A stretch of 64,000 bases of DNA from Plantago ovata (lineage: Eukaryota > Streptophyta > Magnoliopsida > Lamiales > Plantaginaceae): positions 125,089,462-125,153,461 of the forward strand of contig CM051455.1 of assembly GCA_028274465.1 (NCBI GenBank). Reading direction: 5' to 3'. The translations under genes and the position numbers were made by a program. The notes beneath the pieces are model-generated. The model was given only the letters and a program-made list of their open reading frames with translations, was not told the DNA's origin and did not search any database. Below are positions 45,561 to 57,225 of the stretch, piece by piece. Each line of letters starts with the position of its first letter. Position 1 is the stretch's first letter.

Positions 45561-45991
45561 GAATTCTCCTCAGCCAGCCGCATTGAACTTCACCCTTTCT
45601 AACGGACGTGTAGTCCGACCATCAGACTTTGGGATGGGCGAAGCTCAATACGACATGTTCCTTCTTACTTTGCAAGGATACGTAGGAGATAATGAGGCTG
45701 CTAGAGTCAATGCAGAACTCCAGGCTCGAGGAGTACAACAAGTCCAAGTACAGGAGCAACCTCGTGATGCTTTGGTAGCGCCTCGTCAATCCCAACCAAG
45801 AACACCTATAGTACAAGATGAAGCACACTCAAGAGCCAACACAAGGCCAATCCAATCTCGACTTGGGCCTTCAAGAGTCCAATCTACGTTAGGACCACAA
45901 GGTGTCCCGGATGATTTGAGAGATCTAATTGATAGGAGGATACGCGCGTCACTGCAAAATGTAGCTCCGCATGAAAACCAAGCTCAGGTGG
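45561..45991 (+). pseudogene. gag: Tat-lineage Gag, N-terminal part
   Basis: Open frame with VRPSDFGMGEAQYDMFLLTL, glutamine-rich linker and DDLRDLIDRRIRASLQNV, typical of the variable N-terminus of Tat-lineage Gag. True start not identified; the frame extends upstream into palindromic DNA (ATG at 45460), which is probably fortuitous. Continues at 47271 after the solo LTR. Confidence 0.65.
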
Positions 45992-47270
45992 TGATGAACG
46001 TATATTTTACACGTTCATTCGAGTCTTTTTCACCTAATTTAGCTATCCTCTATGTTAATTTAGCTATATTTTAGTACATTTTAGTAGAATAGTGTCACGT
46101 TTCCCTTTAGATTTTATTTTACAGGTTTTGGTTGAAATTCAGAGATTTACGGGCAATTATATTAAAGTCTACAAGGAATTGGTGTTCCAGAAGCCTATTT
46201 GGAGTATCTGAAGGTTTCCGGATAGGATTTGGAGTCTAGGGGTCGAATCTGGAGGTTAGAAGGCCATTAGAAGTCCGAAACCGAGTCCGAAAAGGCAAAG
46301 AAATCCAAAACCGCGTCGAAAACGCGAAAAATTCGCGTTCACACTGGGGGGCGAACCGCCCCAGCTCTCGGACGAACCGCCCCAGGAGTTTTTCGGGCCT
46401 ATATATAGTTGTGAGTTTTCTCTCCGAAATTCATATCTTTCCAAGCCTACTTTCTCACCTCTCTCTATAGTTTTAGGTAGGAACTACCCGGGGCCTGTCC
46501 TGGGAGTTCCATAGCTTAGGGGATACTTTTCCATAGCAGTTTGGAGCTCGTAGGACCACAATCATCCGGAGATTGACAACCTTCGGTAACTTTGTATCTT
46601 ACAACTTTTAACTACTTATTTTATATATTCTTTCAATATGTTTTCTTCTATGATTGCTATTGATTGCATGCACATTATGAGTAGCTAAATTTATCGTTGG
46701 TGGTAGTATGTGAATTCTTAGCGAGGGAAGATAATCATGCTAATGGCTATATCGCGCATTATACTCCGTGTCATTGCTTTATTTCGTTGATGAGTGGAAA
46801 CCAAAATTCTCGTATGTTGTATTGATCATTATGCACACTAGGACACTTGTCGGCCAATCAGACTTAATTATCTTCGTAGTGTTGAATGATTACGGAACAT
46901 AATAGGACGTTAGTTGTTGACAGGTCAGACCCATATTATCTTCGTAGTGCTTAATACTTACAACAGGACCCAAGATTCATTCAAAGATCTCTATGCAAGA
47001 CCGAGGAATTTATGCATGATTATCGACCCATTATGTTAAGAAGGACCATACTATCACCAACCTCCATTATCTGCTTGAAAAACCCCTATTGCTTTTTATC
47101 TGTTGTTTTATATTTTCTTGTTAAACAGATAAAGCTAGTTATAGTCCTGAGAGAACGACACTCGAGTCATTCTACTGCTACACTATGGTTTTCGTTGTAG
47201 TTGTGGATTGCCTTTGGCTGATTAATAAATTTATTTGACTGAACCGGGACTGACAAACTCACGTTCATCA
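45992..47270 (+). repeat. Solo LTR, Athila-like subfamily A
   Basis: 1279 bases, TGATGAACG to CGTTCATCA, flanked by GGTGG (45987-45991 and 47271-47275). TATA CTATATATAG at 46399-46408 preceded by GGGGCGAACCGCCCC and a second, mutated unit. Differs from the LTR at 27254 at few positions, so the insertion and its LTR-LTR recombination are recent. Confidence 0.94.
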
Positions 47271-48639
47271 GGTGGTCGCTACGCCACCCACTCTCCCAAA
47301 CCATGTCACGCCCAATCAAGTGACTCCTCAGAATCAACCCGAAGCGGTGGCGGAAAATAATGCTTTGAGAACCGTAGCTGAGGTAACCCCCTTAATCGAC
47401 CCGATCACGGGGAGGAGGCTCACTCTGGAAGAACTCAATGCAAAGAAGACCGCACTTTCTGCTTAGATAGAAACCCTACGAGGAACCGTGCAATAAAAGG
47501 AGCAAGACCAAGATCCAAGTTCGTTGTGCGACGAAATAAGGAGCCATCAAGCAAAAATCGAGAGAGGCTTCCCTACTTTCGAAAGTTATGATGGTACAAG
47601 TTGTCCAAAGGACTACTTGGTGAGATTTGGTACCAAAATGGATGCATATGGTCATGATTCAAAGACCAAAGCACTACTCTTCCCGGCTAACCTCTCAGGA
47701 GAAGCCATGAAATGGTGGTCGCGCCTTCCTCAACGCTCGATCAAGTCCTATAGAGATCTCTGCAAAGAATTGTCTAAGCGATTCGAGAAGGTCATGAACA
47801 CCAAAAGAAGAGTGAGATACTTGGCCGAAATTGTTCAAGAGAATAATGAAGATTTGAGGGACTTCATCAACCGTTTTCATGAAGCAGCCCTCCAAGTTGA
47901 AGATCACTCGATCAATGAGAGGAAAGAATACTTGTACGGTAACAGTACCAATGCCAAGTTCCAAGAGGTGCTCTCATCATCATGTGTAGAGAATGAAGCT
48001 CAACTAGAGAAAGTTTGCAAGGATTTCCTCGAGGCAGAGGAATTCCGAAAAACAGTCACTGTAACAACGAATCCTCCCAAGGAAAAAGGGAAGGACAAAG
48101 AAAAGGAGAAGGAATATCCTCCTCAGCCACAAAATCCAGGAAAATAAAGAAGGGCTCAAAAGCATGGTTTAATCAGAGAGGGTCCCTCGAGGAATGAGTT
48201 TCGAGACAAGAGGACTCCTCCGAGGAGGTCTCCTCCAAGGAGATATAGCAACTACACGGACTTAAATAGACCAAGATCCGACATCTTGAACTATATAGTC
48301 TCGAGGAAGCTAGACGTCTCATGGCCGCCTCCAATCCAAGAAAACCGATAGAACAAAAGTTCGGAGTAATTTTGCCAATTTCACAAAGGAAAGGGGCATA
48401 CTTCTTATAAGTGCGTCGAGCTCAAGAACGAAATTGAGAGGATGATACGCAATGGACAATTGGTCAACTATATTCGGAAGGAAGAACCTCTAGCAATCCT
48501 CCCTCCGCCACCACAAGTGGGGATCGAGCACCATCCCCAAGGGAACCCTCGTTACGATGATATTAATAATTACAATAATTATGAGAACCGTCCCGTGAAC
48601 GGAAGCATCCATACTCTTACGATTGCCTGAGGACTCGCG
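47271..48639 (+). pseudogene. gag: Tat-lineage Gag, core and knuckle region
   Basis: After a stop near 47464 the core begins GFPTFESYDGTSCPKDYLVRF, then LFPANLSGEAMKWWSRLP, SYRDLCKELSKRFEKV and VQENNEDLRDFINRFHEAAL (47524-48147). Stops near 48147 and 48350-48370 follow; the next frame has CQFHKGKGHTSYKC and LKNEIERMIRNGQLVNYI, the short Cys-His motif with the LKxEIExLIRxG signature of Tat Gag. Several nonsense changes. Confidence 0.85.
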
Positions 48640-49515
48640 GGAGGCGACACTCGAAATCAGAGGGAGATCACAACCGATAATCTCAAGATTAGAGATGTGA
48701 AGTATGCCCAAGTTGCACAACCAGGAACTAACGTAATCTCGTTTGATGATAGTGAACTACCTCTGAGACACGCCGGAGGAGGAAACATCTACGACCCATG
48801 TGTTCTAGTGGTATCCCTTGATGTTCAATCCTACAACTTAGGAAGGATCCTCGTCGACACCGGGTGTTCGGCTAACTTAATCTTGACGGGTACTTTGAAG
48901 AGGATGCATATGAATCCAAGGGAAGGTCTTAGAGAAGTGAGGAGCGCCCTGGTAGGTTTCGTAGGACAACCCATCATGCCCCTCGGAATGATCAACTTGA
49001 CGGTCTCAATGGGAAGTGCTCCACGAAGAGTAACTCAACACGTTCCCTTCGTGGTCGTAGACATGCCCTTTGACTACTTCGTAGTCTTGGGTAGACCCGG
49101 CCTCTCTCAGTTCCGAGCCGTAGTGTCTACATTCCACAACAAGTTGAAGTTCCCCACTCCATTGGGAATTGGACATGAAGTAGGAAACATAAGAGAGGCA
49201 TGGGAATGCTACAGTATGTCAGCCAAATACACTTAGGCGAAGGAAAGCAATCCAAAAGAAAGAGAGAGATACTCTAGTAGGAGCTGTCAAGGAGCTCGAG
49301 GAGTATCAAGTTATACCCCCAGTACCACCCTCTTCCAAGAAGAAGAAATTCTTCGAGGAAAACAAGATAGAAGCAAGAGAAACCCTCGAAGAAATTCAAA
49401 TTGTCGAAGGAAGTGCCGACAAGGTTACCAAGATTGGTACTGAGATGACTACGGAAGTGAGAATGAAGCTCATTCAATGTTTGAAAGATAACAACAACAT
49501 CTTCGCATGGAGTAC
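48640..49515 (+). pseudogene. pol: Tat-lineage protease and linker to RT
   Basis: Open frame 48697-49236: FDDSELPLRHAGGGNIYDP, ILVDTGCSANLILTG (catalytic DTG) and VVLGRPGLSQFRAVVSTFH (the usual flap/LGR motif), as in Tat proteases. After a stop (49234-49236) fragments continue (IFAWST) to the insertion at 49516. The next codons after the insertion complete AWSTEDL once one AGTAC copy is removed. Confidence 0.85.
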
Positions 49516-50777
49516 TGATGACAGTGTTTTTTACACTATCATTCGAGTATTTTTTCACCAATTTAGCTATCCTCTTGCATGCATTTTAATGAATTTTGTT
49601 AGAATAGTGTCACGTTTCTATTTCTTTTGTTCTTTTTAGGTTTTAGGTGGAAATCGCGTTTTTGGATATAATTCATGGCGAAACAATGATGTTTTGGTGC
49701 AACGAGATCACCCGTGGTGTGTCAAGGAGTACCGGGACGAGTTTCAAGGGGCCGAATTCGAGGATCCAAAGGAGGAATTCCGCACGAGCCGCGTTCTGCC
49801 CGTGCGGGGCGCACCGCCGCGTGGCGGGCACACCGCCGCATACGGGGCGGTGCGCCGCAGAGCTTCCGACAGCTCTATATATATATCCCAAAATCTGCGA
49901 ATTTTCATATCTTTTTTTAATATTTTTCCAGACATAAACCCTAGAGCATGTTCTGGGGATATTTTCTCTTACAATCTTTGTAACTTAGCGAAGTTGGAGC
50001 TAGAGGAGAGATTTGGACACCGTTTTATCTCACCTTGCTAGATCTTTGTGAGTTTTAGCCATTCACCGGAGATTGACAACCTTTGGTGGTAAACTTATAT
50101 CTCACAATTCTGCTATTTATCTTTCAATTAAACATGTTTTCTTTCATTATTGCTTCGATTATGATTGTTTATCGTGTTATTGATATGAGTAGCTAAGCAT
50201 CTAGTTGGTGATAGTATGTGAATTCGTAGCTAGGGTTCGTATTATGCATGATTGGGTTTCTGAGTCTTTTACTTCTTTAATTATCTTAATTCGATTCTTT
50301 GATCCGACTAAGCCATATATCTTCGTAGAAAAGTGTTAGAAACACTGGGACAATTCAAGATCATCGATTCAATTATATATAATTTGCAAGTACTGCTTGA
50401 ACTAAGACTGACAACCTTAGCCAAGTATTAGTATAGATAGGAAGCTTTCAAAATACACGTCTACAAATCTGTCTTTGGTGTTTGTAAATCGAATTACTTT
50501 TAAGGCAGTACGAGTTGCACTTTCATGCATAATTAGAACTTGATGCTTAGAACGAGCATACTATCACCAGCTTTCTCCATATATTGTTAAGTTAAGTTAG
50601 AGATAAATTTATTTTCTGAAATTATATATAGTTATTTAGTTAAAGCTAGTTTAGTCCCTAGAGATCAACACTCGAGGTCATCTTACCTCTGCACGACGTG
50701 TTTTGTGTAGTTGTGAGTTGCCCTTTGGCTTAAAACAAATTTATTTGATTGTTCGAGTCTGACAATCTCGTTCATCA
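49516..50777 (+). repeat. 5' LTR of subfamily C
   Basis: 1262 bases, TGATGACAG to CGTTCATCA. GC-rich palindromic units of type GGGGCGCACCGCC (49798-49860; three units) directly precede the TATA tract CTATATATATAT (49875-49886). The 3' LTR has two units. Confidence 0.93.
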
Positions 50778-50779
50778 AA

Positions 50780-50797
50780 TTGGCGCCGTTGCCGGGG
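50780..50797 (+). other. Primer-binding site, tRNA-Asp (subfamily C)
   Basis: TGGCGCCGTTGCCGGGGA, identical to the site at 23380. Confidence 0.9.
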
Positions 50798-50969
50798 ACT
50801 ATAACTCCTTTTTACTCTTTAGCTTGTTTATTTTCAGCATTCATTACCTAGAATTAGTGGTTTTAATTAGTTTTTCTCGATTTGAAGTTGAATTCCAGAT
50901 TTTGACGATTTCTAACGGGACTGATTTTCGATTGTGAGTTACTCCTATCACAGACATTTAGGTTTTGTG

Positions 50970-52681
50970 ATGGCTCGCCCACTTTTGAAATCATGGGTTC
51001 GACCCAACCGGGAAAGGATGAGAGATCCAGCTATTGTTCTTTCTGCTGCAACTCGTGATTTGGAGATCAAGAATCACATGTTCCAGCAGCTCCCTAGGTT
51101 CTATGGATTGGCTAGGGAGGATGTGATGGGATAATTGCGTGATTTCATCAACAATCTTCCAAGACCTGGAGCGGGGATAACGGACGATGAGCTGAGGATG
51201 AAGGTTTTTGCTATGGGGCTTAGCGATAAGGCCAAGGCATGGTTAGGCTCTCTGGAATCCGGTTCTCTCGACACCTGGGATAAGGTGTTTTTTTATGCTT
51301 TTATGGAGAAATATTTTCCCCATACTTTGACTACCGCGCTGAAGGCGCAAATCACTGGTTTCAAGCAAGATTATGATGAGACCATCTACACCGCTCTCGA
51401 GAGGTTCAAGGACCTCAAGAACAAGTGCCCACACCATGGATTTGAGCTTTCTGATCTTGTCCAACACTTCTATAATGGTCTTACGTATGAGAGCCAACAG
51501 GTGATGGATTTTCAATACCGTGGTAATATCTGGGAGGAGACCGCCGAGGATGTTTGGGCGTGTTTCGAAAGGCTTGCTAAGGGATCTCAGTTCAAGAATC
51601 CAAGAGCAATGGTTAGGAGGCGTGGACCTGAGGCTCCACCAAACAAGGAGATCCCAATGCATGGAGTGAGTGGGGATCGGTTTGAGTGCTTCGCCAATGA
51701 GATGAAGCAAGTTCTCAAGAGCTCAGTTGGAACAACTCTCTCTAATGAAGTTTGCCGGGTATGCAAGAACTATGGACATGGGCCTCATATGTGTAGATCA
51801 GATCTAGAAAACGATATTGTTTATTGGGTAGACCGTAGTAATCGCAACTACGGAAATGACCATTGTGGAAATCCTGCCCCTAAGGCCGAAGCATCTCAAT
51901 CCAAGTCTGCTACTCTCTTGGATAATTTGCAGAAATTGGTAGATTTCACCCAAGGATTTTTGAAGAGATACGAGGAGGATTCGGAGAAGACAAATGCTCG
52001 TCTAGATCAATTGGAGGCAAGTACTAGGCTTGCACACCAAAAGATGCAAGATCTAATCGATTGTAGAGTGAGTAGGGAGCAGGGGAAGTTGCCTAGCAAC
52101 ACTGAGAAGTCGATGTCAATTACTTTGGTAGGTGACCTTCCGGTGGAAATCACCATTAAGCAAGTTGCTGCGAGCAAGTGTTGTGCACAAGACGAGCCTC
52201 CATTGGCCAAGGAGGAAGATAAAGGCCTGGAATTAGATGTAAGTAATGAAGAACCTAACGCTCCTGAACCAATTCCTGATAGCTTTGATGTTAAGGTTGG
52301 GATTGGTAGTCTCAATGATGTCCGTGCTACATTAGATACGGGATCTTACTCTAATGTGCTCCCCATGAATGTGTATGAGAAGAGTGGCCTATGAGAGCTT
52401 GCGAAGCATAAGTCCATTGTGCAACTAGCGGATGGACCCTTTGTACGACCGGAGGGCATTGTGAACAATGTATTGGTTAAGGGTGGTGAAGCTTCTGTTT
52501 ACACCAATTTCGTTGTGATGCCGGCGTCTACACCTGGGATGAGTGATGTTGTTCTCTTGGGGCGAACTTTCTTGACCAAGCTACGCTCCGTAATCGACAT
52601 CTACCGAAGAACTTGCACCATGTCTGATCCTAGTCCTCGTTTTAATGCTTCTCATACTATTAATTATTTTGGTCTTGCTGT
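50970..52681 (+). pseudogene. gag: Gag-protease of subfamily C
   Basis: ATG at 50970 (MARPLLKSWVRPN), corresponding to MAEARPLKAWVQP of subfamily A. Stop TAA at 51132-51134, then DFINNLPRPGAG, MGLSDKAKAWLGSLESGSL, KCPHHGFELSDLV, FYNGLTYESQQVM and CCHC knuckle CRVCKNYGHGPHMC. About 65 residues present in A are missing after the knuckle. The coiled coil and DTGSYSNVLPMN follow, TGA at 52392, and the protease tail reads to FGLAV at 52681, where the minus-strand LTR begins. Confidence 0.87.
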
Positions 52682-52682
52682 G

Positions 52683-53911
52683 TGATGAACCGCGGGATTG
52701 TCAGTTCCGGATCAAGCAAATAAATTTGTTATTTAGCCAAAGGCAATTCACAACTACAACGAAAACCGTAGTGTAGCAGTAGAATGACCTCGAGTGTCGA
52801 TCTCTAAGGACTATAACTAGCTTTATCAAATCTAATTTAGAATATAAAAACAGCACACGGTATAGCAAAGGTTTTTCTAACAGATAATGGAGATTGGTGA
52901 TAGTATGGTCCTTCAAAGCATAACGGGTTAATAATCATGCGTAAATTCCACGGTTTTGCATGGAGATCTTTGATCAATAAATTGTCCTGTTGTAATTATC
53001 AAACACTACGAAGATATAGATTCTGATAGGTTAAAGACCAAGGTCCACTTGTACATAATAATTAATCAACATACGAAGATATAGATTCTGCTAGATCAAA
53101 GAAATAAAGCAATAACACGGAGTATAATGCGCGATATAGCCATTAGCATAATTATCAACCCTTCGCTAAGAATTCACATACTATCACCAACGATAAGTTT
53201 AGCTACTCATAGTTGTCATGCAATCAACAGAAATCATAGAAGAAAATATGTTGAAAGATATATAAAAATAAGTAGAAAAACTGTAAGATACAATGTTACC
53301 GAAGGTTGTCAGTCTCCGAAGAATCACGATCTTACAAGCTCCAAACTGCTATGAAAAAGTATCTCCTAAGCTACGAACCCCCAGAACAGGCTCTGAGAGG
53401 TTCCTACTTAAAACTACAGAGAAAGGTGAGAAAATAGGTCTGGAAAAGTATGAAATTCGGAGAAAAACTGAGCAACTATATATAGTGTTCGAATTTGTGT
53501 GGGGCGAAGGGTCCCACACACCGGGCGAGTCGCTTGGTGTGGGGCGATTCGCCCGGGAGATTTTTTCGGGATTTTACGCGTTTTCAGCGCGTTTTTGGAT
53601 TTCTTCCCCTTTTCGAACTCGGTTTCTGACTTCTAGTGGCCTTCTAACCTCCAGATTCGACCCCTAGACTCCAAATCCTATCCGGAAACCTTCAGATAAT
53701 CCAAATAGGCTTCTGGAACACCAATTCCTTGTCAACTTCAATATAATTGCCTGGAAATCCTCGTTTTTCAACCAAAACCTGTAAAATAAAAACTAAAGGG
53801 AAACGTGACACTATTCTAATAAAATGCACTAAAATATAGCTAAATTATCATAGAGGATAGCTAAAATAGGTGAAAAAGACTCAAATGAAAGTGTAAAATA
53901 CACATTCATCA
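52683..53911 (-). repeat. 3' LTR of the truncated B fragment
   Basis: 1229 bases, TGATGAACCGCGGG to TTCATCA, followed by the polypurine tract (53912-53924). TATA CTATATATAG at 53476-53485 with palindromes at about 53500-53555. Confidence 0.9.
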
Positions 53912-55123
53912 AACTCCCCAAACCGAACCTTTGCTTGTCCTCAAGCAACTAAGCTAGACTCTAAAGCAAAAAACAATGCAAGAACAAAATGGAGTCTCAT
54001 GCCAAATAAAATGAACTAATCTAACGAATCTATCAAAATACATATGAACAAGAACCATATAGATCAAAGCATGAATATAGATTGAAGAATACGTCGATTG
54101 ACTCATACACATCCACATAAGCACTTATGTCAAGACAGGATAGTCTCTCGTAACATTCTCTACCTGGACCTAGTCAGTGACGACGTAATGAAGCATGCTA
54201 AGATACGAATGGTTGTCCCGTGCCTATGAAACTGAGGTGTTGTTCACCATGTTAAGACTTTTCCTCAAAGAGGTCGAACCAGTACTGGCTCTCATCAAAC
54301 GAAGGAGGGTTCCCTATAAAAGATAACACTCCCCTATTCTACCCATCTCTCAAGCAAAGTCTTAAGCTATTCACCACTTCCTGAATGGCAGGACGAGGGT
54401 GGTCTAGAACAGATGACACTCAAAAACAAAAGAAAAGATAGAAAATTACAACACGATTACGAACATTACAAAAATTGGAAAATGAGACACAACACTTTGC
54501 TAAACTGCTATTGGCTTTTCTTTTTTTGGACCCTTCTTTGCTTTTTTGGGGTTTTTTTTCCTTTTTTTCCTTTTTTCTTTCCATTTTCTTTTTTTTTTCT
54601 TTTTTTCCTTTTTCCTGGAATTTTTCTTTCTTTTTTTTTCGATTTTTTAGCCAGCAGTAGCATAACAAAAAGAGAAACAAAATGACTCACAACGACTTCC
54701 CCAAACCTATTCGAAAGAATAGGTTGGAGTACAAAATTTACGAGAAAAGGAAAAATAAACTCACAACACAAAAATGAAAAACGAAAAACAAGTCTAATGA
54801 TGGTGTAACCCCCTCCCCAAACCTATTCGGAAGAATAGGTTATAAACAAAGGATCACACAACCTCACACTACCTCCTTCCTAGGCATTTAGCATTCTCAA
54901 AGCATGGCGAAGACTTGTTGCCTCTTAGGTACATAATTACTCGGGAAACAACGATAAGACCCTAACATGCATCATCCTATTATAAAGCCTTCGTGAACCG
55001 CAGTAGAGAAAACACCACTAAGTGATGTCGAGACTACCAAGCTTAACTAAGTGCAATACATAAATGTGACAAGCCAAGCGAGAAAAACCTCAAACAAATT
55101 CATAGAGATAAAGCATATGATCA
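52683..55123 (-). mobile_element. Truncated minus-strand Athila-like B fragment
   Basis: 3' LTR (52683-53911) plus about 1.2 kb of conserved noncoding tail (polypurine tract, hairpins 54704-54725 and 54820-54841, pyrimidine tract near 54520-54650) of a subfamily B element in opposite orientation. It ends within GATCAATG (55119-55126); beyond it the host element resumes at AAGGGGAAGTC. No target duplication, no 5' LTR, and about 50 bases of host lost. Confidence 0.82.
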
Positions 55124-55126
55124 ATG

Positions 55127-55380
55127 AAGGGGAAGTCTAGTACCGTTATAAGGACAAGAACTAAAGAGCGAGAAGAAGTCGAGGCAGAGACTCTTTAAAC
55201 AATGGCGCTATCCAGGAGGCAACCCGGAGTTTTATTGCTTTTTGCATTGCATGCATATTTATTTTGAGCATGTCATTGTTTTTTCTCTTATGTTTAAAGT
55301 GTGTTTTAGGTGATGAAATAGGTAAAAGGTTGATATTTTTCGTATTCGGACGTAAAAAAAAGGAGGACCCAGGAGTCTGC
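55127..55380 (+). other. Subfamily C region after protease
   Basis: Resumes with AAGGGGAAGTCTAG (end of the protease tail) and the conserved AACAATGGCGCTATCC and GGAGGCAACCCGGAG block (55199-55231). No gene. Confidence 0.7.
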
Positions 55381-55645
55381 AGCTCCCGGGCGGACCGCCC
55401 CACATGGGGCGGTGCGCCTGGGAGCAGCAGAACACCTGGGCGTTTTCTGGCGCTCCCGGCGGACCGCCCCACACCCGGGGCGGTGCGCCCGGGAAGGGCA
55501 GAACGTCCGGGCGTTCTGCCACTCCCAGGCGGACCGCCCCACACCCGGGGCGATGCGCCCGGGAGTAGCAGAAGCCTGGGCACCCCCTGGGCACCCCAGG
55601 CGGAACGCCCCACACGGGGCGGTGCGCCTGAGGGCGCCAGTGACC
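55381..55645 (+). repeat. 70-bp GC-rich tandem array (subfamily C)
   Basis: GGCGGACCGCCCC-type motif at 55389, 55458, 55528 and 55599 (spacing 69, 70, 71), each followed about 20 bases later by GGGGCGGTGCGCC. The half-sites match the palindromes of this subfamily's own LTR. Proline/arginine/glycine-rich frames on both strands are artefacts of composition. Confidence 0.88.
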
Positions 55646-56509
55646 CGGGTGCCCGACTTTGACCCCGGGCACCGCAAATCACCTTTGAATGCAACCGTAT
55701 CAATTACTTTACCCCTTTTATCACCCGTTTTGGTTTCTCACGAGTTTGCTTGAGTAATACAGGTTATAGGTATACGACTAGCTCTTACCTCATGTCCACT
55801 TTCGACGTTCGGGACGAATGACGAAATTCAGGTTTGGGGGGGCGGTATCGCTATGTATTTCTATAACTTATTTTGCTTATGATGACTCGTGAAAACCTTT
55901 GCATTGCAAGTTTACTGCTTTCCTAGGATTTAGTTTGCATTCATCCTTAGTATAGTTTTGCATGATTTTTGTGTGGAGTTTATTGCCAATTTTTTTGAAA
56001 TTTTTTATTGTATAGACTAAGTGTTTATGATCATTGTCCATGCATTGCATATCTATGGAATAGTTTGAGGTTTGTCTCGCTTGGCTTGTCATATTTGTAT
56101 GTGCACTAGTTAAACTTGGTAGTCTCGACATCACTATGTGGTGTTTTCTCTACTGCGGTTCGCGAAGGCCTTATAAAATGTTGCATGTCAGAGTCTTTGG
56201 TTGTATTCCCATGTAATTATGTACGTAAGAGGCAACAAGTCTTCACCTTGCTTATTGAGATTGCTAAATGCCTAGGAAGGAGGTAGAGTGAGGTGTGTGA
56301 TCCTTTGTTTGAAACCTATTCTAACGAATAGGTTTGGGGAGGGGGTTACTATGATTATGACTTGTTTTTCGTCTTTGTGAGTCAAGTTGAGTTTGTTTTT
56401 ATTTTTTCTTGTGAATTTGTGCTCCAAACTATTCTTTCGAATAGGTTTGGGGAGGTCGTTGTTATTTGCTTTCATTGTACTTTCATTGTGCTGCTGCTGG
56501 TTATATACA

Positions 56510-56542
<33 letters not shown>

Positions 56543-57212
56543 TTCCAGAATCTGGAAAAGAAAAAAAGAAAAAAAGGAAAAAAAAAGAAGAAAAAAGAAT
56601 AATACCCAAAAAAGCAAAAGAAGGGTCCAAGCAAGCTAAAAGCAGTTTTAGCAAACTGTTGCATTATTTTTTCAGCTTTTGTACTAAGTTCGTAATCGAG
56701 TTGTATATTCTATCTTTTATTTTATGTCTTATGTTCTAGACCACCCTCGTCCTGTCATTCAAGAAGTGGTGAATAGTCTTTGCTTTGAGAGTTGGGTAGA
56801 ATAGGGGAGTGTTGTCTATTAGGGAACCCTCCTTCGTTTGATGAGAGCCAGTATTGGTTTGACCTCTCTTGAGGGAAAGTCTCAACTTGGTGAACAGTAG
56901 TAAGCCCTCAGTTTCATAGGCACAGGGCAACCATTTGTATTCTAACATGTTTCATTGTGTCGTCACTGACCAGGTCCAGGTAGAGAATGTTACGAGAGAC
57001 TCTCTTGTTTAACAAAGTGTATATATGAATATGTATAGGTTCAATCGAGACATTCTTCAACCTACTTCCATGTTATGATTTGTATGGTCTTTGTTCATAA
57101 GTACTTGGTAGATACAATCGATTATTTCTTCTTGTTTGGCATGAGACTCCTCTTTGTGTTGCATGTAGGTTGCATAGAGTCTAGCTAGTTGCTTGAGGAC
57201 AAGCAAAGGTTC
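55646..57212 (+). other. 3' noncoding region of subfamily C
   Basis: No credible gene. Conserved tail as in subfamilies A and B: hairpin 56313-56334 (loop TAAC), a decayed hairpin near 56426-56446, purine tract 56510-56640, and the TTGAGGACAA block before the polypurine tract. Confidence 0.75.
56313..56334 (+). repeat. Conserved hairpin 1 (subfamily C)
   Basis: AACCTATTC, loop TAAC, GAATAGGTT. The loop differs at two of four bases from the other subfamilies while both arms are unchanged. Confidence 0.85.
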
Positions 57213-57225
57213 GGTTTGGGGAGTT
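57213..57225 (+). other. Polypurine tract (subfamily C)
   Basis: GGTTTGGGGAGTT before the 3' LTR, same as in the other subfamilies. Confidence 0.85.

Noticed and set aside
55161..55753. Proline/arginine/glycine-rich frames on both strands
   Set aside because: Composition of the GC-rich 70-bp array; all six frames look alike.
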